DNA of 64,000 nucleotides from Caprella mutica (lineage: Eukaryota > Arthropoda > Malacostraca > Amphipoda > Caprellidae). Location: contig CANNZV010000273.1 in the NCBI GenBank assembly GCA_947561585.1, positions 186,001-250,000 on the forward strand. Reading direction: 5' to 3'. This document shows, piece after piece, positions 22,801-29,253 of the stretch. The notes beneath the pieces are model-generated. The model was not told where the DNA came from, did not search any database, and saw only the letters and a program-made list of their open reading frames with translations. Every line of letters starts with the position of its first letter. Positions within the stretch are counted from its first letter, which is position 1. The position numbers and the translations under genes were made by a program.

Positions 22801-23131
22801 CGCCAACACGAAACCCTTTTCATCTGGGTACGTGACTTGTGATAAAGCGAATGAACTTAAATCTAAACGACACAATAACATACCTCCCCTTCGATTACGT
22901 CACAATACCAGTTCGCAAGATGACGTAGCAGTTCACACAGGGTACGTCAGATGCCACTTGTCTAGTGTTGATAGTGGATACACTTCGGTTCCTCTCTCGC
23001 CAACATCCAAACCAAACTCTTTGCGTGGTTCAGAACGCTACTCGGACACTTTTCTGCAACACGAAGTTTCTGAAACAAATGACAATGAGGTTTCTATTGA
23101 AATGGGGGAAATGATTCCATTGAATGTGTAA
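4645..23131 (+). CDS. Class I cytokine receptor, Domeless/gp130-like, 21 exons
   Basis: Predicted JAK/STAT-coupled receptor of 1302 aa. Join: 4645-4882, 6375-6547, 6749-6812, 7190-7473, 9187-9304, 9543-9693, 9906-10087, 10915-11030, 12838-13032, 14027-14154, 14614-14679, 15069-15215, 16014-16107, 16912-17068, 18440-18536, 19308-19414, 19754-19835, 20575-20639, 21105-21192, 21446-21518, 21848-23131. All introns are GT-AG and every junction keeps phase. Order: signal peptide (1-20), Ig-like region (80-165), unassigned region (166-292), cytokine-binding D1 (295-403; C303 x9 C313-W), D2 (404-490; AESWS 476-480 in place of WSxWS), fibronectin III domains (about 495-820), transmembrane helix (826-848), Box1-like HPINEP (862-867), then a 427-aa tail with many Tyr motifs. 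The length is near that of insect Domeless. The receptor class is confident; orthology and ligand are not known. Exon 3 and the end of exon 1 are the least certain parts. Confidence 0.88.
4883..6374 (+). other. Intron 1 of receptor gene
   Basis: AT-rich intron without a recognised insertion. It contains a run of 19 pyrimidines, almost all C, near 5913-5931. I see no coding sequence or structured repeat in it. Confidence 0.5.
6375..6547 (+). CDS. Receptor exon 2: Ig-like first half
   Basis: The acceptor atcaag precedes 6375 and the donor gag|gtgata follows 6547. The exon enters in phase 1 and leaves in phase 0. It encodes VVVPRSEIVAEVGQ, then TRVECL and LHWSS, the B-strand Cys and C-strand Trp spacing of an Ig-like fold. 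Confidence 0.7.
6749..6812 (+). CDS. Receptor exon 3: Ig-like second half (short exon)
   Basis: A 64-nt exon between tttacag and tac|gtagta, phase 0 in and phase 1 out. It encodes CNSKRISIFNTYDLLTMYAK, which resembles the E-F strands of an Ig domain. It is the only piece found that reconciles exon 2 (phase 0) with exon 4 (needs phase 1), and that is the main reason to propose it. The donor is only moderately good. Confidence 0.5.
7190..7473 (+). CDS. Receptor exon 4: extracellular, Cys-containing
   Basis: Between cctatag and gag|gtaatc, phase 1 in and phase 0 out. It starts with a basic stretch (RLKRSLLRKKSKTPVKQ) and continues with four cysteines in the ECIEL...QTCRF...IYCLPI...PMCSV pattern. 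No domain family recognised. It contains NVS, a glycosylation sequon. Confidence 0.7.
7474..8885 (+). other. Intron 4 of receptor gene, unique part
   Basis: AT-rich intron. Nothing recognisable before the 54-bp minisatellite at its 3' end. Confidence 0.5.
8886..9180. repeat. 54-bp minisatellite (two 27-bp half-units) abutting a splice acceptor
   Basis: About 5.5 copies of a 54-bp unit; each unit is two diverged 27-bp halves, one with TCAACAATTCAACCC and one with CCTAACAATTGAACCC. The last copy ends only six bases before exon 5 and so supplies the branch-site and pyrimidine region of that acceptor. CTAAC in each unit matches the animal branch-point consensus. Confidence 0.85.
9187..9304 (+). 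CDS. Receptor exon 5: extracellular strand region
   Basis: The acceptor cccacag lies directly at the edge of a 54-bp minisatellite. The donor is ggt|gtgagt, an excellent site. Phase 0 in, phase 1 out. It encodes FSNSTHLVGYITP and FTIRCLAEDKTLLCERSGY. A competing acceptor 11 bases downstream (aacag before 9198) would break the frame. Confidence 0.75.
9543..9693 (+). CDS. Receptor exon 6: cytokine-binding domain 1, first half
   Basis: Phase 1 in, phase 2 out. The segment DFDCLVRDWTDLECWY has the C-x9-C-W arrangement diagnostic of the N-terminal half of a class I cytokine-binding module. VYKICYYVVGHSTGC follows and adds further paired cysteines. This exon is the strongest single piece of evidence for the family. 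Confidence 0.9.
9906..10087 (+). CDS. Receptor exon 7: cytokine-binding domain 1, second half
   Basis: Acceptor cacatcag, donor aaag|gttagt; phase 2 in, phase 1 out. Cys-rich (YCNNDLTCCGG, TDCWRW), then a strand typical of the domain end, NFVIYSENALGN. Confidence 0.88.
10103..10189. repeat. Hairpin repeat (ATTCCTGGGATATTCC type)
   Basis: Imperfect inverted copies of ATTCCTGGRATATT around ATTAAGGGAATATCCC. A related hairpin occurs at 17999-18050, so this is a small dispersed palindromic repeat. Confidence 0.5.
10817..10874. mobile_element. MITE family C, one end only
   Basis: Contains GTGGAACTGTCCGATAACTC and ends CTAACCC before TA, matching the right end of complete family C copies (for example 20908-21033). 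No matching left end is nearby, so it is a fragment. It sits just before exon 8. Confidence 0.5.
10915..11030 (+). CDS. Receptor exon 8: start of cytokine-binding domain 2
   Basis: It begins IPGPVENLRVTEISSDDVTL, the classic proline-led first strand of domain 2. It ends at cga|gtgaga in phase 0. The frame stays open through the donor into a 30-bp minisatellite; the splice is preferred because exon 9 completes the domain in phase. Confidence 0.88.
11068..12050. repeat. 30-bp intronic minisatellite, about 33 copies, in frame with exon 8
   Basis: The unit is CAATTACAAGTAGAGTGAGT plus GAAGGTAGAA. The period of exactly 30 bp and lack of stops keep the frame of exon 8 open through the whole array (ten-residue unit RTITSRVSEG). 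Variants include GAGTGAGT/GAGCGAGT and CTGAGT. Each unit contains AGA|GTGAGT, a good 5' splice-site match. The array starts 37 bases after the real donor at 11031. Confidence 0.95.
12530..12733. mobile_element. MITE family B, copy 1
   Basis: Nearly full-length palindrome: AGGGCCGTACACACATAGGG at the left is the reverse complement of the right end. The inner arms read GTCTTTCCACCAGACTTTTT. The core has AGGTATCATGGATACCAAC. Other copies at 14224 and 15412 show TTA target duplications, which fit PIF/Harbinger-type transposition. Confidence 0.8.
12838..13032 (+). CDS. Receptor exon 9: end of domain 2 with degenerate WSxWS, start of domain 3
   Basis: Phase 0 on both sides (tctccag before, gaa|gtttgt after). 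YVLIVDLKPATEGAESWSAP holds AESWS at the place of WSxWS, with the first Trp missing. VPEARPAVNKGAFYE then starts the next fibronectin III domain and runs on in exon 10. Confidence 0.85.
13825..13999. mobile_element. MITE family A, copy 1
   Basis: Inverted ends GGGTTGTGACAATATGCG and complement, flanked by TA. About 35 bp of TIR (to ATCATAGATC). 175 bp, non-coding. Confidence 0.85.
14027..14154 (+). CDS. Receptor exon 10: fibronectin III domain
   Basis: Acceptor catcag, donor gat|gtgagt; phase 0 in, phase 2 out. SVRVYWSPVPKHHQNGPSFR with a following YLVWV is the B-C strand pattern of fibronectin III domains in gp130/Domeless-type receptors. Confidence 0.88.
14224..14478. mobile_element. MITE family B, copy 2
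   Basis: Same ends as copy 1 with TTA on both sides (14221-14223, 14479-14481). The right arm has lost a few bases of the terminus. The core contains both halves of the palindrome GGTATCCATGATACCTGC. Confidence 0.78.
14614..14679 (+). CDS. Receptor exon 11: fibronectin III E-F strands
   Basis: A 66-nt exon, phase 2 on both sides (tttttcag before, acag|gtagaa after). It encodes IDIKTELTSTLLTGLNSTET, with the LTGLNxxTxY signature of the E-F turn. Confidence 0.87.
14768..14980. mobile_element. Pogo/Tigger-like MITE, copy 1
   Basis: Ends CAGTAGACTCTTCTGTAGTG and inverted CACTATAGAGGAGTTCTACTG-like. Preceded by TA. CAGTAGAAC-type ends and a TA target are typical of pogo-group elements. Non-coding. 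Confidence 0.6.
15069..15215 (+). CDS. Receptor exon 12: end of one fibronectin III domain and start of the next
   Basis: Phase 2 on both sides (ccaatcag before, gag|gtactg after). VVIRCANSVGVSQSESE is the F-G strand with the usual Asn-Ser-x-Gly turn. PPVLPVALLF, then YYWLR, starts the next domain. Confidence 0.88.
15412..15602. mobile_element. MITE family B, copy 3
   Basis: Perfect TTA duplication (15409-15411, 15603-15605) and intact inverted ends AGGGCCGTACACACGTAGGG. It is inserted next to two TTAGG-like units (ggttaggttagg). Confidence 0.85.
16014..16107 (+). CDS. Receptor exon 13: fibronectin III, middle strands
   Basis: Acceptor atttcag, donor gaa|gtaagt (perfect consensus); phase 2 in, phase 0 out. 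WYPLSNFTGSNYRVHYC continues the C strand from exon 12 and ends SLSDPCE. Confidence 0.87.
16912..17068 (+). CDS. Receptor exon 14: fibronectin III with Gly/Asp/Glu-rich loop
   Basis: Phase 0 in, phase 1 out (ctccgcag before, gaag|gtgaga after). GPLYHIPFGGRTNVTIARDE, then a low-complexity loop EESDGGGDGGGNGGG, then HYIFAVSEET, a domain-closing strand. The loop is probably a flexible insertion between strands. Confidence 0.85.
17101..17216. mobile_element. MITE family A, copy 2, right end replaced by an array
   Basis: Starts after TA with GGGTAGTGACAATATGCTTT and follows family A to ATCTATGATTTT. It then runs straight into a 24-bp tandem array instead of the right terminus. Confidence 0.7.
17217..17788. 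repeat. 24-bp minisatellite with two variants, 24 copies
   Basis: Unit AATCACATTGCAATAATCCCT plus TAA, alternating with a variant that has GACATT in place of CACATT. The order of C/G variants near the 3' end repeats as six-unit blocks (C C G C G G twice), a 144-bp higher-order period. It lies in intron 14 and grew from inside a MITE. The open frames across it are by-products of the period. Confidence 0.93.
17999..18050. repeat. Hairpin repeat, second copy
   Basis: GGATTTATTCCTGGAATATT with an inverted partner TAGAAATAAATC; related to the hairpin at 10103. Confidence 0.4.
18440..18536 (+). CDS. Receptor exon 15: extracellular, between fibronectin III strands
   Basis: Phase 1 in, phase 2 out (tttccag before, gagag|gtaag after). 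It encodes DVSTGLSWSQCHETHIPTTE and DVSATVLITVSE. WSQC echoes a WSxC-like turn. Confidence 0.83.
18705..19271. mobile_element. PiggyBac-like MITE with TTAA duplication
   Basis: Inverted ends AGGGGCAGTTCAGTCAAAAT and complement, flanked by TTAA on both sides (18701-18704 and 19272-19275). Two copies of GTGGCGCCATCTG lie inside. A 72-residue open frame (18935-19153) has no recognisable domain. The right end supplies sequence just before the exon 16 acceptor. Confidence 0.8.
19308..19414 (+). CDS. Receptor exon 16: start of last fibronectin III domain
   Basis: Acceptor tccatcag after a strong pyrimidine tract, donor aatg|gtgggt; phase 2 in, phase 1 out. SFSVVVDIAPNCHQRASVVV, then MELRVCLLEKIC. 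Confidence 0.83.
19754..19835 (+). CDS. Receptor exon 17: last fibronectin III domain, middle
   Basis: Phase 1 in, phase 2 out (tttttag before, agaag|gtgaga after). DWVHVPHWVSTHEIHHLESS followed by SNYSLYR, the E-F turn. Confidence 0.83.
20143..20250. repeat. 41-bp tandem repeat, three copies
   Basis: AACAACCATCATTTGTTGTT with a short spacer, three times. Each unit is itself an interrupted palindrome (CAAC...GTTG). Confidence 0.7.
20385..20553. mobile_element. Pogo/Tigger-like MITE, copy 2 (degraded)
   Basis: Left end AGAACTCCTCTATAGTGAAC, right end CTTAGGACTCTACTA; same family as 14768 and 46250. Confidence 0.5.
20575..20639 (+). CDS. Receptor exon 18: end of last fibronectin III domain
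   Basis: A 65-nt exon, phase 2 in and phase 1 out (ccggcag before, gaag|gtatta after). It encodes MWFADGSYVTDDAIYFTTLT, the closing strand next to the membrane. Confidence 0.82.
20908..21033. mobile_element. MITE family C, short complete copy
   Basis: TA-flanked. Left GGATAAGTAACGAATTATTG, right the complement ending CGTAACTTACCC, with inner ACACTTCGGTCATA arms. It sits between exons 18 and 19. Confidence 0.75.
21105..21192 (+). CDS. Receptor exon 19: transmembrane helix
   Basis: Phase 1 in, phase 2 out (ctgacag before, cag|gtgagg after). The sequence EVAWWTIALASVLSVSVILL followed by TVTCFLSTVR is a single hydrophobic span of about 23 residues ending in Arg, so the tail faces the cytoplasm. 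Confidence 0.9.
21372..21426. mobile_element. MITE family C, right-end fragment
   Basis: GATCGAAAATGTAGAACTGG then CCCAGAACTTACCC before TA, directly upstream of the exon 20 acceptor. Confidence 0.5.
21446..21518 (+). CDS. Receptor exon 20: juxtamembrane segment with Box1-like motif
   Basis: Phase 2 in, phase 0 out (atttcag before, tcc|gtaagc after). A basic stretch (LVTKLKKD) right after the membrane is followed by HPINEPDLS. In class I receptors a proline-based Box1 at this distance binds the JAK FERM domain. The aromatic/aliphatic part of Box1 is weak here. Confidence 0.85.
21542..21711. mobile_element. MITE family A, copy 3
   Basis: GGGTTGTGACAATATGCTTC and inverted right end GCATATTGTCAAAACCC, TA on both sides. 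It lies in the last intron. Confidence 0.82.
21848..23131 (+). CDS. Receptor exon 21: cytoplasmic tail with tyrosine motifs
   Basis: The single large exon codes for 427 residues and ends with TAA at 23129-23131. The acceptor is a tandem attcag/cag, so the tail may start with or without one Gln. The membrane-near half has Tyr-hydrophobic-x-hydrophobic sites (YAAI 918, YIAI 960, YVAI 991, YVCV 1020), the kind bound by SHP2/SOCS-type SH2 domains. The distal half has repeated GYV sites (1059, 1129, 1203, 1241) and one YSTQ (1082), the YxxQ form used by STAT3. DSGYTS (1250-1255) matches the beta-TrCP degron DSGxxS. There is no kinase or TIR domain; signalling must be through bound kinases. Confidence 0.9.
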   Translation, partial: QKQQKSHGHHRQLSLENRSLKSQYNFMSSEVERELLVPNSTPYAAIAIPYEDSHSNDETADAVKKCYPDINFRDTKPTTEVLPNYIAIENKDGDYKKDEHIPIRSDTLTTYSSEPYVAIKFGADHFDKSQVKDSVNVDSPDSAHYVCVSNRILQQGSGHSGLYSSNQEIKSFLQKTQTSSTRGYVSAFSPFGVGNNVKIEEKPIKIYSTQQKESNYIPNYVLSGSNALDHRLGTGLPNHIINVNITNDCISKGYVPNSINVSTVSKPNIQFIDTSFSLSNFDSELSKSNYTISDLHHNLEELDFDEMIRDEVKLDNLTANTKPFSSGYVTCDKANELKSKRHNNIPPLRLRHNTSSQDDVAVHTGYVRCHLSSVDSGYTSVPLSPTSKPNSLRGSERYSDTFLQHEVSETNDNEVSIEMGEMIPLNV

Positions 23132-23312
23132 ACTTTTAGTAGAAATGAAGTATAAACACATATTTAATTCTAGTCTTAGTATATTATTATTTTTCATTGT
23201 CACGTGTTTATCATTTCATTGTTACTAAAATAGCTTTTATAATTTACCAATTCTACTGTAATGTATATAAAACTCCAATTCTAACATGTTTTCAATGAAG
23301 ACATTCTTAAAT

Positions 23313-23318
23313 ATTAAA
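23313..23318 (+). terminator. Proximal poly(A) signal candidate ATTAAA
   Basis: ATTAAA about 180 bases after the receptor stop codon. It is the commonest variant hexamer, but AT-rich DNA yields chance matches. No GT-rich downstream element stands out. Confidence 0.3.
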
Positions 23319-23617
23319 ATTTCAACCAAAGGTTGCACAAATTGATATATGTATTTAAAGAATTATTAGCAAATTAATTGTATTTCCTAGACATACAAAC
23401 TTGATACGATGGTAATTAGGTATATAGGAACACTTTTAGGTACCTAATGATTTTTTAAGGTATATGGTATTTAGATACCGATATAGGTAGCCATTTATAA
23501 TATGTCTAAAAGCTCTATTATCGGTTTGAATTTTTCAGAGGTATTCTAATCTTTTTCTTCGCTTGAAATTCAGAGGGAAGAACAAAAATCACAAGAATAA
23601 CTTAAATTACATATTAT

Positions 23618-23623
23618 AATAAA
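23618..23623 (+). terminator. Distal poly(A) signal candidate AATAAA
   Basis: First canonical AATAAA in the probable 3' untranslated region, about 490 bases after the stop codon. Confidence 0.4.
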
Positions 23624-24297
23624 ACTATGCTACCAAATTTGAAATGGTTTGCAGTTTTATAATCAGTAACCTTAGTTCTAACGAATAGAGAAAAAAAAAG
23701 AATTAGAGTGGAGAGGACCTTTAACATTCGATCATCTTAGATTTTATCTACTAGGCACTGTCATAATAATAATGTATATATACTGCTTCTAATCCTATTA
23801 TTTAATTGATTATCTATCTATAATTCTATTGTGTACAATAAGAATACATACAATATGTGTAGAAACATATAGGGTTTCTCTACATGAATCCTTATAACAA
23901 TGTTAGTCTTATATACTTTATCACTAAGAACCTTCCTGATTATTTTAGAGTGAGTACCAACAAATGAAAACTATTAACTATATGACGTTACAAAAGGAAT
24001 GAATAAATTCATGATTTTGTATGAAATGGAAAAGATTTCAGTAATTTTCTTTTGCCATAGTAAAATGCAACATTATATTGCCATAAATATATTAAGTTAA
24101 ACCATTAATTATTTGATTAAAAAACTTCGATATTGTTTACGAACAGCATAGCATCTGAAAAAAATTATAATTGTCCTATTATATATTATATAATCTACAT
24201 TACAATATTAATTTTATTCCCTTTCTGCTATAAATAATTCCTATTCGTTTGCTGAATTAGAAAAATTCTAAAATACTTAAATATTAAAACGAAAATA
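23624..24297. other. Intergenic, nothing recognised
   Basis: AT-rich sequence after the receptor gene; no gene, inverted repeat or array seen. Confidence 0.4.
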
Positions 24298-24893
24298 GCT
24301 GGTGTATAGTTCAACAGTCTTCACAATAGCTGGTGTGTAGTTTAACAGTCTTCACAATAGCTGGTGTGTAGTTTAACAGTCTCAACAATAGCTGGTGTGT
24401 AGTTTAACAGTCTCAACAATAGCTGGTGTGTAGTTTAACAGTCTTCACAATAGCTGGTGTGTAGTTTAACAGTCTTCACAATAGCTGGTGTGTAGTTTAA
24501 CAGTCTCAACAATAGCTGGTGTGTAGTTCAACAGTCTCAACAATAGCTGGTGTGTAGTTTAACAGTCTTCACAATAGCTGATGTGTAGTTTAACAGTCTC
24601 AACAATAGCTGGTGTGTAGTTCAACAGTCTCAACAATAGCTGGTGTGTAGTTTAACAGTCTTCACAATAGCTGATGTGTAGTTTAACAGTCTTCACAATA
24701 GCAGGTGTGTAGTTTAACAGTCTTCACAATAGCTGGTGAGTAGTTTAACAGTCTTCACAATAGCTGGTGAGTAGTTTAACAGTCTTCACAATAGCTGGTG
24801 TGTAGTTTAACAGTCTTCACAATAGCTGGCGAGTAGTTTAACAGTCTTCACAATAGCAGGTGTGTAGTTTAACAGTCTTCACAATAGCTGATG
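24298..24893. repeat. 31-bp minisatellite, about 19 copies
   Basis: Unit AATAGCTGGTGTGTAGTTTA plus ACAGTCTTCAC, with TTCAC/TCAAC and GTGT/GTGA variants. Confidence 0.93.
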
Positions 24894-25687
24894 TCACACG
24901 CACAAGAGTTTTATATCTAATCTTGTGCATTGTCCAGCAGCTAGAGTGAGACTTTAGATCTGGAGGTTGGGGCCATCTTCTTCTCTCTTGAATTCCTTAA
25001 AGAAAAATATTACAAAATGGAACTATTAAATAACTCCAAATTGTGAGAATATTATTACACAATGATATTATTTTGAAGGTAATTCAGTTTCATATCAGAA
25101 TACCAGCAAGAATTTCACAGATCTATTTCATTTTTCATGCAAAATATTTAGAATTTATAGAAAAATTGAAGATTTGAAAGTAAATCAGGCAGGCAAAACA
25201 GTAACGGAAATTTAGATTCGGAAAATAATTACAACTGTTGAATTTAAACGAAATTTTTACAGAAATTGATATTCGGTTTTCACTATTCAATACAAATGAT
25301 ATTCTTCATAAAATAAATATTCTATAGCTGTAAAACTGATATCAAACACGAAATACTTGTATAAATATCTACACGTTGGGGGAAGTGAGATGGTACCTAT
25401 TACTTCGGTAGTACTTTACCTGGTATCGCTGTCAATAGTTACCAGGTAAGTTGTCAGGTAGGAGGCACTAGCTACCAGGTATACCAGCTGTTTAACACAA
25501 GGCAGGGAGTGAAATGAAGCGTCACTGAGTAGCCACTAGGTATTTATAGGGCTATGGTTCCTGTGGCCGGATGCCCTGTGGAGCTTCATTACTGAGGTGC
25601 TTCTATAGTTCTTAGAGTGATTCCCTGTCTGGAAAAGAACACAGCATTTAGTGGGGACTATCTACCTCAATGGGGTGAGTTGCTAGT
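24894..25687. other. Intergenic, nothing recognised
   Basis: Mixed AT-rich sequence with a moderately GC-richer stretch at 25400-25680 containing several CAGGTA-type words. No open frame of note. Confidence 0.35.
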
Positions 25688-25880
25688 TAGCGAACGGTTC
25701 CACATCTTCGATCATATGAAGAAAGAATATATATAAATAATTATTCATTTTTTATAAAATTGTTATCCAGAATACCTTTAAGTATCATGGATATCAATTT
25801 AAATAAAAGATAGATGATATATTATAGTTTTTTCTTATATGATCGATAATGTGGATTTGTCAGGTAACTGGTAATGAATA
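25688..25880. mobile_element. MITE family C, degraded copy
   Basis: Left AACGGTTCCACATCTTCGAT, right ATGATCGATAATGTGGATTT; the core has a worn half of the shared palindrome (TATCATGGATATCAA). Confidence 0.5.
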
Positions 25881-26436
25881 ATAAATTTATACATTTGACA
25901 TTTTTAGCTCTAATTATTTATGATAATCTTCTCTCTGTATTGTTACTATTTTTTATAGGGCATCTTACCAATTACCGGATGTGACTGAGTTGTCGTTAGA
26001 TAATATTTAAAGTGATATTTATAAGAAAATATTATTGTATGAATATTAGTTTTATCTATGTTTATAATAGATATGTACTTCTATGAACTTATTTCCATTA
26101 AAATATATAGGTATTGGAAATTTAAGATATTATATATTATTAAAAACATGATTGATATCAGTATAAATTTCGTAAAATTAGTTAAATATCACAATTATAA
26201 CAGATTATCAATTAATTAAGTATCCCTTCACACCTAAGAAATGATGTGAATACTCACAATGTATTACTTTGATAACTTTCATTTAAGGAAAGAATGTAAA
26301 TTTAATTTTATAGTTAATGTAGAAAATTAATAAGAATTATTTTAACAATGAAAATATTTTGAAATGTGTAAAAGTGGTCAGAACAGCTTTCAAAGTCTGA
26401 AAAATTATTTTATAGCGATGTAATTGCAAAGAAATA

Positions 26437-27580
26437 CAAATAATATTCCACTAGGGATGAACTCTTGCGGTGAAGAACATTCATACAATATCTATTTACA
26501 GTCAATACAAATAATATTCCACTAGAGATGAACTCTTGCGGTGAAGAACATTCATACAATATCTATTTACAGTCAATACAAATAATATTCCACTAGGGAT
26601 GAACTCTTGCGGTGAAGAACATTCATACAATATCTATTTACAGTCAATACAAATAATATTCCACTAGGGATGAACTCTTGCGGTGAAGAACATTCATACA
26701 ATATCTATTTACAGTCAATACAAATAATATTCCACTAGGGATGAACTCTTACGATGAAGAACATTCATACAATATCTATTTACAGTCAATACAAATAATA
26801 TTCCACTAGGGATGAACTCTTGCGGTGAAGAACATTCATACAATATCTTTTTACAGTCAATACAAATAATATTCCACTAGGGATGAACTCTTACGGTGAA
26901 GAACATTCATACAATATCTATTTACAGTCAATACAAATAATATTCCACTAGGGATGAACTCTTGCGGTGAAGAACATTCATACAATATCTATTTACAGTC
27001 AATACAAATAATATTCCACTAGAGATGAACTCTTGCGGTGAAGAACATTCATACAATATCTATTTACAGTCAATACAAATAATATTCCACTAGGGATGAA
27101 CTCTTGCGGTGAAGAACATTCATACAATATCTATTTACAGTCAATACAAATAATATTCCACTAGGGATGAACTCTTGCGGTGAAGAACATTCATACAATA
27201 TCTATTTACAGTCAATACAAATAATATTCCACTAGGGATGAACTCTTACGATGAAGAACATTCATACAATATCTATTTACAGTCAATACAAATAATATTC
27301 CACTAGGGATGAACTCTTGCGGTGAAGAACATTCATACAATATATTTTTACAGTCAATACAAATAATATTCCACTAGGGATGAACTCTTGCGGTGAAGAA
27401 CATTCATACAATATATTTTTACAGTCAATACAAATAATATTCCACTAGGGATGAACTCTTGCGGTGAAGAACATTCATACAACATCTATTTACAGTCAAT
27501 ACAAATAATATTCCACTAGAGATGAACTCTTACGGTGAAGAACATTCATACAACATCTATTTGCAGTCAATACAAATAAT
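26437..27580. repeat. 71-bp minisatellite, about 16 copies
   Basis: Unit begins GTCAATACAAATAATATTCC and includes GAACTCTTGCGGTGAAGAAC. Variants GCGGTG/ACGATG/ACGGTG and TCTATT/ATTTTT are scattered through the copies. Confidence 0.95.
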
Positions 27581-28209
27581 AATAATATAAAGTGCATCGA
27601 ACTGATGCACTATCGAGCCTAAGTGCGTCCAAACTATAGTTTGATGCACTAGAGACAAAGCCATAAGGTGGACTCGAAACACCTGAGTGCATCAGAATCT
27701 CTCTGAGTGAACCCAACAACTTGAGGTCTAAGATTGAAGACCCAAAAAGTGTTCCAATTGGATGAATTACCTACACTGAAAATGTTATCGCAACATTCCC
27801 ATTGACTTGGAAAAGATGTTCATAAACATATGAACCACTTATCAACAATCACGTCAACAAGCCCACCAAAAGAATCCAATTAGGCTTTTTGATGTTGCCA
27901 ACCGTATGAACGCCGATTTTTCGGTTTTCCTTAATTTGGAAATGCATAGAAATCGTCATCATTATTCGTAAATGGCTGTACAAGGTGATCTATTTATAGA
28001 TAATTACGGGGAAAAATAAGGCAATAGACATCAGATAAAAATATGTTTCTTTTTCGGAACCTACTCAATGAGTGCCTTTTGAAATGGTGGATGATATTCA
28101 TAAACTATAATTAGAATGTTATTTCTTCTGCCTGTGGTAATTTGTAGTGGATAGGAAGGCTTTGAAATTAATTTCTGATAGAATTATTTTAGAGGGATGT
28201 TTGAAGCGA
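27581..28209. other. Intergenic, a few small hairpins
   Basis: Contains AGTGCATCGAACTGATGCACT-like dyads at 27591-27650; otherwise no recognised feature. Confidence 0.35.
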
Positions 28210-28600
28210 ACAATGTGTTCCACCTAGTGATTTTAGAGGCCTAGTACTATGGGCTGTTCCACCTAGTGATTATAGAAGCCTAGTACTATGGGGTGTTTCA
28301 CCTAGTGATTATAGAAGCCTTGTACTATGGGCTGTTTCACCTAGTGATTATAGAAGCCTAGTACTATGGGGTGTTTCACCTAGTGATTATAGAAGCCTAT
28401 TTCTATGGGCTGTTTCACCTAGTGATTATAGAAACCTAGTACTATGGGCTGTTTCACCTAGTGATTATAGAAGCCTAAAACTATGGGCTGTTTCACCTAG
28501 TGATTATAGAAGCCTTGTACTATGGGGTGTTTCACCTAGTGATTATAGAAGCCTAGAATAAATGGGCTGTTTCACCTAGTGATTATAGAAGCCTAGTCTG
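28210..28600. repeat. 39-bp minisatellite, about 10 copies
   Basis: Unit TTTCACCTAGTGATTATAGA plus AGCCTAGTACTATGGGCTG. Confidence 0.92.
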
Positions 28601-28677
28601 GTCTTGTGAAGCCAAACATTGTCCCTCTTCATCAGTCTCTGAAATATCACGTATGTACTATTCAATGTTCCTAATCA

Positions 28678-28897
28678 ATAATATTGTATAAAAACATTGT
28701 AATATTTTATAGATAATATTGCATAAAAACATTGTAATATTTTATAGATAATATTGCATAAAAACATTGTAATATTTTATAGATAATATTGCATAAAAAC
28801 ATTGTAATATTTTATAGATAATATTGCATAAAAACATTGTAATATTTTATAGATAATATTGCATAAAAACATTGTAATATTTTATAGATAATATTGT
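28678..28897. repeat. 35-bp minisatellite, about 6 copies
   Basis: Unit ATATTGCATAAAAACATTGT plus AATATTTTATAGATA; the copies are nearly identical. Confidence 0.92.
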
Positions 28898-29253
28898 AAA
28901 TTGTACAAATATTTTTTAATGTCCATATTTATTTTCTATTTAGTTATTGAAACTTTTTAAAACGTGATACTGTTAATATTGTACATACAAATTTCAATGA
29001 ATTAATAAATTAGAGTAAGTGAAGCTTTATTAATTTTCAAAATATAATTATTGATTAGAAGTGACAAGTTGATGTTATTTTTTTAATTAGAATGTTTATA
29101 TTATAATGACACTAACATATTTCTGAAACACGTCATCAAGAGGTTGTTTTTTTAATAAATACATTACAAAAAAAAAGGTTCTTAAATAATTATTTTGTCT
29201 TTCTTTGAAATTCTGAAACTAACAAAAAATGTTACAGAGTTATGAAAATGTTA
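28898..29253. other. Intergenic, nothing recognised
   Basis: AT-rich; no gene, repeat or hairpin of note. Confidence 0.35.
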
